Positions 40,601 through 52,600 of a stretch of 64,000 nucleotides of DNA are shown one piece after another. A model generated the notes under the pieces. That model searched no databases and was not told where the DNA came from. It saw only the letters and a list, made by a program, of their open reading frames with translations. The stretch is taken from the NCBI GenBank assembly GCA_029721435.1, contig CM056586.1, forward strand, positions 73,118,607 through 73,182,606. Direction: 5' to 3'. The DNA is from Gymnothorax reevesii (Eukaryota; Chordata; Actinopteri; Anguilliformes; Muraenidae). How positions within the stretch are numbered: the first letter of the stretch is position 1; the number at the start of each line of letters is the position of its first letter. The position numbers were made by a program, and so were the translations under genes.

Positions 40601-43600
40601 GTTGAATTACCTCCTCATTATACCATTTCCTAATTTCTAATCATTTTCTTCTCCGTGTATTTTAGAGCCACCGAGCTTTGTTTCAGAACCAGAATCTCTG
40701 GCTGTTGTCCCAAAATCAACTGCTCGTTTCAAATGCAGTTTGAAAGGAACGCCCCCATTCATTGTGAAGTGGTTCAAGGAAGATACAGAACTTGTAACTG
40801 GACCAATATGTCTTACTGGAATGGAGGGATCATCATACTTCTTAGATCTCTACTCTTGTGGAACCTTTCAGAGTGGAAACTATTTTTGCCAAGTCAGCAA
40901 TGATGCTGGTACTGCAAGATGTACAGCCAAGTTATTAGTTAAAGGTTGGAATCATTTCAGTTATTTTCATTTTGATAGTTTCTTAGTACTTTCATTTTTG
41001 CTGCGATTATTTCTCTCAGCATCAAATACTTTTGTATGATATGTGCTTGGTATCTCCCATTTTTACAATCCTGCACTGAATATTTGTTTCTTTTTTTTCC
41101 ACAAAGCTGTGATTCTGCGTTGTAACCCGGTATGTTTTGGTTTTGCAGAACCTCCTGAATTTGTGCTGAAACTTCCACCCACAAAGTTCGTGAAGAAGTC
41201 TGAGCCACTACGTCTTGAGTGCAAAGTAGCTGGAACACCTCCAATTCAAATGTCTTGGTTCAAAAATGACAATAGGATCACAGAAGGTGACAACTATAGG
41301 ATGTCATTTACAGACTCACTGTCAGTCCTCGATATTCTCCACACGAGATTCGATGACAGCGGTGTCTACACCTGTGAAGCTCAAAATGATGCCGGAAGTA
41401 TCAGCTGCAGTACTACGCTCGTAGTCAAAGGTTAGATGTTCAGAAAGAGTACCATTGTATTTTTCAGCACATGGTTATATTTGTCGATGTTTATTTCTAC
41501 ATTAACCTTTTTCTTTATGCTTATGCTTTCTAAGTTTCTTGCATTCATGTTTCTTCTAAAAGTGCACATTTTGTGACACTAAAACAGTAATTCAAGAGCC
41601 CTGCACTATGCCTGGTGACGATGAATGTCAAAATGAGCTGAATCATATATGGCTAATTTATGATGTTTATTTTTAAAATTTCTGGCATTCTTGAAAGTGC
41701 TTGATAGGGTCTCTCTGATGTAGGGATTCTTTGCTTTCGATGACACAATTTTAAATACAAATTGCTTTCTATGTTTTTAGAACCACCATCTTTCATAAAA
41801 GCACCTGAAATTGTGGAGGGTCTGAGAGGCAAGGACATCAGTATTAATTGTGAGCTATCTGGCACTGTACCGTTTGAGATAACTTGGTACAAAGACAAAA
41901 AGGCTCTAACAGAAAGCAGAAAATACAAGTTCGTGCAGGAAGGTAGCAGTGCTACTCTTCATATTCTTAGTTTGGATGCCACAGATCCTGGTGAATACCA
42001 GTGCAAAGCATCAAATCAAGTAGGAAGTGATACATGCTCTTGCAGAGTTGCACTCAGAGGTTAGTTTTTTTCTTCCTATTTTTTACATCATTTTAAATAT
42101 TTCTCAATGTTCCACTCATCCTGAAGACTTTAAAATGCCCTTAACTATGTCAATCATTGCACACTTTGCAGAGTCACCAGCTTTTGTGAGGAAACTGTCC
42201 AGTTTGACTGCAATTTCTGGAGAAGAAGTGACCTTGTCTGCCACTGTCAAAGGCTCCCAACCAATTTCTGTCTCTTGGGTGCAAGACCAGGACCATGTTC
42301 TCAGAGATGGTGATCATAGAAAAATTACCTTTGAGAACAACCAGGTCACACTGAGAATCTTCAAAGCTGATGCAACATCTGCTGGAAAATACACCTGCAC
42401 ACTTAAAAATGATGCTGGAGCGGTGGAGTCCGTCGCTCATTTAATTGTTCGAGGTTTGTAATTCATATAAATTGGGGAATTATTTTGTTAATATTTATTC
42501 TTTCCTAAAATTTAACGTGTTCTTTCCTACCTTTCAGAACCCGCTTCAATCGTGGAAAAACCAGAGTCTTTCAGTGTCACTGCTGGTGAAAGTTGTGCAT
42601 TTGAATGCAGAGTAGCTGGAACTCCAGAGTTGAAACCAAAATGGTTCAAAGATGGAACCCAGTTGTCGTCTGGCCGAAAGTACAAGATTGCTTTCTCTAA
42701 AATGATCTCGAGCCTAAAGATTCTGTCAGCAGATAAAGGCGACACTGGAGAGTATACGTTTGAGATCGCCAATGAGGTTGGAAAAGATGCCTGCAAAATG
42801 AACCTCAATGTGCTAGGTTTGTAGTCATTCCTGTTCTGAATTAGAAAAATGATTATTATACATTCTTCCTTTTTATTTATTTTTAATTTTGTAATTTCTT
42901 TCTGCAGATAAAGTCATTCCTCCCACATTTACACGGAAATTGAAGGACACTCAGGGAATTGTGGATAAATCTGCCCTGATGGATTGTAAAGTGTCAGGTT
43001 CCCCTCCGTTCACTATCTCTTGGTATCATGATGGACACGAGATCAGAAGTGGGCCAAACCATGAAATTTCCTTTTCCGATAACACTTGCACCTTGAAAGT
43101 ACCTACGTTAAAGCTCACTGACTCTGGACTGTACAAATGTAAAGCTGTAAATGAAGCAGGTGGCAGTGAGACGAGTTCTTCTCTGATTGTTAAAGGTTAG
43201 TTCTTTTTCAGATTTCTCATTTTGACAAAGGGGAAATATGATCCCTGCGCATTGTTTAATAAATGACATGCATGTATTTTAATTAATGAGACATGCAATA
43301 GGAAACATCATAGTTTGCATTCTTTTATAATATAAAGTACTTTGCTAGTTGAAAATCCAGTATTCAGATTATCATCTTAATTCCCTTACTAACCAGCCAC
43401 CTTAACTGAATGGCTCATACACAGAAACTATGCTGAAGTTTTTTGTTTTTTTTTGTCATTATAGAACCACCATCTTTCATCACTCAACCCCAACCTGTGG
43501 AAGCATTACCCGGTTCAAATGTTGTTTTTTCTGCAATGGTCAAGGGAAGCGAACCACTGAAACTGAAATGGTTCAGAGGCAGTACAGAAATAATTTCTGG

Positions 43601-46600
43601 ACGAGGGTGTGAAATTTCTTTGCGGGGTGGTACTGCATCTCTGGAACTGCAAAATATTAATAAATCTCATGCTGGAGAGTACACGTGCCAGATCATTAAT
43701 GATGCTGGAAAGGAAAGTTGTCCTGTCAACCTCTTTGTGAAAGGTTGGTAAACATGACATATTTGCTGAATAATTACTGAATTGAATCGCCTTTGTCATT
43801 GATGTCATTGCTTCACCCTTCATTTAATATATTTCTGCATTGTTTTTTAGAACCTGCACGCTTTGTGAAGAAACTGAAAGACTCTACTGTAGAAAAAGGA
43901 AAATTATTGTTGCTTGAATGCGCATATTCTGGGAGCCCAGAAATACTTGTGAAGTGGCTTAAAGATGGGCATGAGCTATTTTCTTCATATAAATACAACA
44001 TCACAACTACAGAGAATTCTTGCATACTGGAGTGCCTTAACAGCGACAAAGATGATTCTGGAAAATACTCTTGTGAAGTTTCTAATGCAGCTGGAAGCGA
44101 CGCATGTCACGCTCAAGTGTCCGTTTTAGGTTTGTTTTCAGAATTCAAATTTATGTCTTCAGTAGTACAGTGAAATTATATTAGTAAAATAATATACATT
44201 CATGCAGTATTAATAAATATGCATATATTCATATTTATTTTTGTACCACAGAACCACCATTCTTTATCGAAAGCTTGGAGCAAGCAGAAGTAACTGCAGG
44301 GGATGCCCTTTGCCTGAGATGTCAAATTGATGGCACTCCAGAAATAAAAGTATCTTGGTTTAAGGCAGATGGTAAAATAAGATCCACTACTGCGTGTAAA
44401 ATGGAATACACTAAAGGCACAGCCAGTCTGAAGTTCAGCAAAGTCAATAAGACTGATGCTGGGGAATACACATGTAAAGCTGAGAATAGCATTGGATCAG
44501 CCACCACAAGCTGCCGCATAATCGTGCAAGGTAATTGTCTGTTTTCTGGAGAATGGCTTGCTTTTCAAAATTATTTTACTTGACTGTGTCGGACGGTTTT
44601 GAGGAAGATTGATCCAACATACTGTGCATATATTTATTCTTCAGATGCAAAAACACCACCATCTTTCACGAAGAAAATAACAAGTCTCCAACAAACCAAA
44701 GGACAACCTGTTGTATTTGAGTGCCGTATTGCAGGATCCTCACCGATGGAGGTTTCTTGGCTGAAAGACGGCGAAACTTTGAAAGATGAAGATGAATATT
44801 CAATGTCTTTTGATGACAACACTGCTGTTCTAAAAATTGCCACAGGTGACACGAGGCACTCAGGCGAATACACTTGTGTGGCGACCAACAGCGTTGGAAC
44901 AGCATCTTGTCGGGCCAAGCTCACTCTTCAAGGTTTGTGGGGCTTTAACCTCTATTATTTGAGCATGTTCTACATGCTCAAATATTTCAGTTTTATGTTA
45001 AATATTTTTAAAATTATTTCACATTATCGGTCCTATTTCACTTGCAGAGCCGAAATCCCCGCCAGTTTTCGTTAAAAAGCTGTTGCCCTTGGAGGTTTCA
45101 GTGGGTGACAGTGTGGATCTTGAATGTCACATGACTGGAACTTCACCAATAAAAGTTACCTGGTCTAAAGATCACAAGGATGTTCATTCCATTGGAAACT
45201 ATAAAATCTCCTGTGTGGATAATACTGCACGTCTGACCATTTTGAAAGCTGATAAAGGGGACTCTGGCCGGTATTCTTGCCAGGCCAGTAATGAGGTCGG
45301 GAAAGACTCTTGTACTGCTGATGTTTTAGTGAAAGGTAATTGAGAAAAGGATTGAAATATAGTATTTTGTTGTTCATCTCCATGGTTCTTATCTTGATTT
45401 GTTCTTAATGTTGTAATCTACGTGTGGCTTACATTTGATTCTCTCTGATATTTGCTGTTTTCGTAAGGAAGATGGCCTCATATTTCTCAGAAATATAGGA
45501 GAAATAGTCATAATGGTCTAATTTTTGTTGTGCCTCAGTCATTCATGTGTCTGATCCTGTTGCAAGATTAATTTTTATTTTCATTTGAGATTCACAAAAA
45601 TTTCTCTTTTCAGAGCGCAAAGTCCCACCCAAATTCACCAAAAAACCTTCTGAAATCATTGAAGATTCAGAGGGGAAGTTGATTAAGCTGGAAGCACGTG
45701 TCACTGGATCCCAGCCCATCAGTGTCAGCTGGTTTAAAGATAACAGAGAAGTCTACACTTCTGACAGTTATGACATATCCTTAAAGAGTAATCTGGCAGT
45801 GTTAGTCATTAAGAGGGCCTTCCCTTCTGATTGTGGAATATACACTTGCAAGGTTTCCAATGAAGCTGGAGCTACAACCAGTGAGACATCTGTGGTCATT
45901 ACAGGTACGTTCTTGTTTCAACCAGCTACTTTCTTGGTGCTTTACAACTGACAGCATGTGCTCCACTGAATTCATGAAATAAGCTGTAAATATTCATGAT
46001 TCTAACTCCCTTCTTCCATAACAGAGCGTAAGACTCCTCCAGTATTTGACGATCCTCTCAGACCAGTCACAGTAAATCAAGGCGAGAGGCTGCGCCTGTC
46101 CTGTCATGTTCGTGGATCTCCACCGCTGAAGATCCAGTGGATGAAGGACAGGAAGGATATTAAACCCTCTGCTCAGACCAGGATTACCTTCATGGATGGC
46201 ACTGCTGCTTTGGAAATCTCTTCTGCTTCTAAAACAGATGCTGGAGACTATCTTTGCAAAGCTACTAATGATGCTGGGAGTGAGTTTTGCAAATCCAGAG
46301 TGACGGTGAAAGGTACGGTTCCCCACTGTCTACACATGTCCTTGGCTTCCCAGTCTTTTGCCACATTATTTTTTAGACAGTGAAATACTTTTTTTGTATT
46401 ATCTTTGTACTCCAGTATGTTGAATTTGAAAGTAAACTATGAACATGAGGGTCAAATCCTGACCATTAGCTTCAATTTGGTGATTTGGTGGCCTTTTCAT
46501 CCATATCAGGTGACCTGTGTAAAACCCTGTTTACACCGGACTTGCGAGCAGGTTGCGACTGAAAAATGGACAAAAATCGCGATCACTCTCACTGACTCTT

Positions 46601-49600
46601 GATGAGGTTGCAAGTCACTCTCAATAAACTCTCAATGGTCTCAAATTCAATCTCTCTGATCTCTTTCACTCTTTATCGATCTTGAAGAGGTTTACGATTG
46701 TTTTGAGCTGTTCAAAAAAATTGCATAACTTTTGCGAGTGTGGGCGAGTGGTCAGAAATAAATGCAGATCTCAAAAACAATCGTAATGAGCTCTCATAAC
46801 TCTCAAGTCACTCTTAACTCGGTCTCTCAGGTCTTGATGGACTCTCAAACAGGTTGCATCAATAATCTCCAAATATCGGAATATTTTTCATTATGCGACT
46901 ATGGCGATCGTTTTTGCGAGCTGAACAAGAGCCCATTGCAATGCCTTCAAGAGCAAAAAAGTCATGGCAAGTGAAATTGCGAGAGCATCAGAGATGGATG
47001 GGATCGAAATTCGACCAATGGCGATCAGTGAGAGTGAAATTGCGACCAATGGCGAGCTTCCATGCGACTCTGTCTGAGAGTGGGTTTCCTATATAAAGCC
47101 ATTGTTTTAATCGGTTCATCACTTGCTGCAACGATCGCATCAACAACACGAGACCAAGAGAGACCAAACAAGAGAAAGGAGAGTCATCGTAAATTATGCC
47201 ACATAGATCGCCTAATTTTTATTAATATATCTCAAATGTGGTCTCACTGGAAGCTTGGTGTGAACGCAAATTAGCGATTAGATTGGAGACTTGTGCGAGT
47301 TCATCAAATCCTTGTGACCTCACAAGTCGCAGCAATCGCCATTTCAGTCATATTTTGGTGTAAACAGGGCATTAGAAATCCAAACCTTTTCAGGGCTATT
47401 GTTGCTCCATTTTTGCAGACCAAAAGAACATACAGTCAGATCCATAAGTATATGGGCCATGAGCACATTTTATTTGAAATTTGAAGATTATTTCATGATA
47501 TTGCATAATTACGACCATTTTAAAGTATAGTCCCCTCAATTTTACAAGCATGACAGTAATTGAACAAGCTAACATGATCTGGTATTGCGTTGTCATTTTT
47601 CATAATTTATTGCTTGTCCTTTGCCGTCAGTTCCTGGCTGTAGCCATAGGAAGGCACTCATAGGCCTTGCCTGGTGATAGGTTCCAAATCTGGCGATGCT
47701 TTCTCAGGCTATCTCTGCCGCTGTCTTCAGTTCTTGCTTTTACTTAACATAACATAAAATGAATGGCAAGAACTGGCCTTTCAGCCGAACTAAGCTCGCC
47801 AGTTTCTTTATACTATTGTGAATATATCCCTTCAGATACTCAATGACTCAATGGTATCTAGCTTTTTGTCAAGCCTGCTCTTGAAAACCCCCAAGGTCTC
47901 TGCCTCAACAATATGGTCAGGCAAGCTATTCCACATCGAAATTACTCTTTGGGTGAAGAAATATTTCCAAATATCAGTGCTAAATTTACCTTTGGTCAAC
48001 TTCCATTTGTGACCCTGAGTTCTATAATTAGCACTTAGTCAAAGGTATCCTACATAATTCACTTTGTTAATCCCTTTAACATATTTCAAGACCTCAATCA
48101 AATCACCCCTCAGTCTCCTTTTCCTCAGACTAAAGAGATTAAGGATCTTTAGCCTCTTCTCATAGCTTTCATCTTTTATACCTGGAATAAGTTTAGTGGG
48201 CTTTGCCTTCACTTTTGCTGCAGCAAGTCAAAGGCATGAGATTCTGGGCAGGTTTTGAGCTTGGGCATCATGGTGTGTTTTACTTGTTTAGCTTAAATAA
48301 TCTCAAGTTGTTTTTTCAGTATGCTTGGGGTCATTGTCTATATGTAAGCATTTTCTGCTGAGTCTTGAAACATTTGACTGAATCTATGCAGATAATACTG
48401 TTTATCCCAAAGCTACCAATACAGTTTTTTTCTCCATACTCTTTTCTATCCATCATTGTGGAACAAGTTTCACCTGGTCTCATCTACCCATCATTAGATG
48501 TTCCAGAACTTGTGCTTTTCCAGATATATCCTTTTTTTTTTTTTTTTGCAAAGTTCCTGCAAACTCCCTGTTTTTAGGGTCACCATCAACCTACTCTTGT
48601 GGCAATTTCCTCAATTGATTGCTGACTTTGACTTGGATACGAGGAGCTCTTAGTCTTGCTAGCTGTTGAAATGGGGTATTTCTACATCTGGGAAAGATTT
48701 TTTTTGTCATCCACATCAATGGTTGTCCATGCCTTTTGGTTTTCCTGAGCTCACCAATGCATTCTTACTTTTTAAGGTTCTGCCAAATAGTTTGGCCACA
48801 CCGAGTGTATTTGTGATTTCTCTCTTTAGTTTGTTTTGATTTTTCAGTGTAATGGTGGCTCTCTTCATTGGCTTGCATTTGAGTTCATATGTATTCCAAA
48901 TGCAAATGCCATGTTTGACCTTTTATCGGTTTATCTGAAAATAAAATAGTGAGGGAATAACATGCCCATGGTACTGCTGTGCATCATTTATCCAATTACT
49001 TTTACCCCCAACAGAGAAGGGACTACAAAAAAAAAAATGCTGCAAGTCAACCACTGTTCTTCTGACTGGGTCATTCCACGCCAAACTGAACAAGGCTCCC
49101 GGCCTTACCCCCTCCGTTCTCCGCTAAACCTATTTTAAGAATAGCCCTTAGGACCAATCATGAGTTGCCCAAATTTCAGCGCCAACACTGCAATAGTATT
49201 TGAGATACGCACCTTTGAAATTTGCTGACCACGTCCATAGTGCCATTTGGTACCATTTGGTATATGGTAATGTTGTCTGTTAAAATTTGCTGAAAAGTTT
49301 AATACAAGTGTAATCTCTTATCCTTTTTGTCCATGTATACCAAGTTCTATCGACTAGCTGAAACTACTTCAGGTAAAAATTGACAAGACAACTATCCTTG
49401 ATCACAATGAAAATGCTAATTAATCCAAAGGGGTGGCTTTTGATAGCTTTCTACTTAAAGCCTTAAAATATCACGGATCGTAAACAGATACATTGTATAT
49501 TGACTTTGTAATTACCAAAACGCATTTGGCCCCTTGTCTTTGGTTTGGCTCAACTAAAACAAAAGTGTGAAATACACCACATGACCAAAAACCCAAAATG

Positions 49601-52600
49601 AAAATTAAGCATTAAATACTACTGAAATTTACTTCAAACAATCTGGTTGTACTCCTGAAAAACATATTTACAAAGTGAAACCGAATAGTTCATCCTTTAC
49701 TAGGAAATTTATTATCTCTCCAAATGACAAATTGTCCAGTGTAATCTGCTACCAATATCTGTTTGACTTTCATGGGTTTTTTTTTTTTTTTTTTTAAAAG
49801 AAAAAAAAACACCCCCTGGGTTAATTAGCATTTTCACTGTGATCAAGGATAGTTGTTCTATCAAGTTTTACCTGAAGGAGTTTCGGCTAGTCAATAGAAC
49901 TTGGTATACATGGACATAAAGGATAAGAGATTACTTGTATGAAACTTTCAGCAAATTTTAACTGTCGACATTACCATGAACCAGATGGTACCAAATGGCA
50001 CTATGGGCGTGGTTGGCAAATTTCAAAGGCGTGTATCTCAAAAATGATTGCACCGTTGGCGCTGAAATTTGGGCAACTCATCATTGGTCCTAAGGGCTAT
50101 TCTTAAAATAGGTTTCACGGAAATCGGTGAGGGTAAGGCCCGGAAGCCCTGTTCAGTTTGGCGTGGAATGACCCGACTGATGTATATCGCAAACAATTTT
50201 ACTCTGCACCATTTTGTTAGCTCGATGAAAGTCATTTTTATATTTGTCTGAATTTAAAAAGAATAGAAATAGCATCTTTGCAATAATCACACACATTTAG
50301 AAATATCCCATTTAGGGGACTTTGTAGATATGGAGTGCTTTTTGTGCTAACTGAACAGAGGAAGTTAGCACGAGGAGGGTAGTGTTCTCAAATGTTTTAA
50401 TTTTGGATTTCTTGGGGAAAAAAATTTTAAGAAATTGAATTTTGAATTAATCCAACCTAAAATTTCCAGAAGTGAAAGGACAACCAGGGATGACCGATGC
50501 AGCTCCAACAACTGCGAAACCTGCGAAAAAACTGGACGAACTGTTCTTCATTGATGAGCCCAAGAGTATCAAGACGCCCGAGAGTAAGTCATAAACTGAT
50601 AAAGTGTTAGCAGTGATGAGTGTGCTGCGAGGATGCTTACAGTATAACTGACAGAACATCCGTGAGTGTGCTGCGAGGATGCTTACAGTATAACTGACAG
50701 AACATCCGTGAGTGTGCTGCGAGGATGCTTACAGTATAACTGACAGAACATCCGCGAGTATGCTGCGAGGATGCTTACAGTATAACTGACAGAACATCCG
50801 TGAGTGTGCTGCGAGGATGCTTACAGTATAACTGACAGAACATCCGTGAGTGTGCTGCGAGGATGCTTACAGTATAACTGACAGAACATCTGTGAGTGTG
50901 CTGCGAGGATGCTTACAGTATAACTGACAGAACATCCGTGAGTGTGCTGCGAGGATGCTTACAGTATAACTGACAGAACATCCGTGGTTAATTTTAACCA
51001 ATATATTCTGCATCTGTTAATATCACAGTTGTCATTGAAATACCAATGGCTTCTATTTACTTTGTGTCACTTCACAATTTTAATATGTTTTAATTGCTGC
51101 CTTCGCTTCAGAGAGCACTGCGACTTTCATCGCCAAAGTTGGAGGTGATCCCATTCCCAACGTGAAATGGATGAAGGGCAAATGGAGACAGATGACTCAA
51201 GGCGGACGATTCAAAATTGAACAGAAGGGGCAGGACGCCAAAATGGAGATCAGAGACGTGACCAAATCTGACTCTGGACAATATAGATGTGTGGCATCGA
51301 GCAAACATGGTGAAATAGAATGTAGTGCTGAGTTAAGTGTCACTGAGAAGAAAGAAGTTGCAGCACTGGAGGGAAATCTCAGAGCGAAACTTAAGAAGTA
51401 AGTACTTTGTGAAACCAGTACATTTATAGATCAGAGCACTGCTTCATACAGTTAATACAAATATATATATATATTTTTTTTTTTTCTTGCTTCATAGGAC
51501 TCCATCAAAACAGAAGAGCCCACAACAAGAGGAAGAAATTAACATTGTGGAATTGCTGAGGAACGTGGACCCGAAAGAGTATGAGAAATATGCACGCTTG
51601 TACGGCATCACTGATTATCGTGGACTTCTTCAAGCCATTGAGTTTTTGAAGAAAGAAAAGGCGGATGAAACTGAAAGACAGGTGAGGGGCTCTACATCGC
51701 TTGTTTAAAAGTGACGCTTCATCAGTTGATCTTACCGTCAGAACCTAATTAGAATTTTTTAATCGGTAAATGTGCCATGTACACAGATGCTAAAAGCTTT
51801 TCACAGTTTCTCTGCCCATGCAGTAATCATAGAAGAACTAAACACAGTCTCAGGTAATAAAAGAGCAACTTTACAGCTTATGGCTCACTGTGGCTGACAC
51901 ACTGATCAAATATAAATTTCCTATTTTATGCTATTTTATTTCATCCAATTGTCAAAAATGAAATTCTAAAATATCAAATGCCCTGATGCTTGTTTCAGGT
52001 TGCGTCTGTTAGTAATTAAATTTGATCACCATTAAATACAGCACATACACTTACTGAACGTGACACAGTATCAAGTTGTAATATGTGCACACAAACTGAT
52101 CTTGCTGTGACACTAGCTAAACTTCTGTTCTATGGGCTGGGCTGGTTAACCCACATGCCATGAATGCATTGATATTTCAGGTCATAAATTGTTACTGATT
52201 ACTGCACATGTCCATTTTCATTACACTGAATGCATGAACATAATTAGCCCAAAACAAGTAGCTTAGCTTTCCAAAAGATGCCAAAAACAGCCTTTTCCCC
52301 TTTTGAATAAGCTGAGGCTTGGTGAATATGAGAAAATATACTGTAAAACCCTTGCAGAATGACATCATAATGTCATTAACTGATCTTAAATGCTCTTGTG
52401 TTTCTCCTGTATTACAGTGCAGTGAAAAGTATTTACCCCCTTTCCAATTTCTTCCATTTTACATACTTTTCAAGCTTAAATGTTTTAGAACATCAAACTA
52501 ATGTTAACATTAAACAAAGATAACCCAAGAAAACACAAAATACGGTTTTTGATTTAAAAAAATGTCATCTCCAAGTCTGCCAGGTTTTATGTGATAAAAG

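Noticed and set aside
50616..50983. Direct repeats resembling a CRISPR array
   Set aside because: The 46-bp units are contiguous with no unique spacers, in a vertebrate intron; it is a minisatellite.
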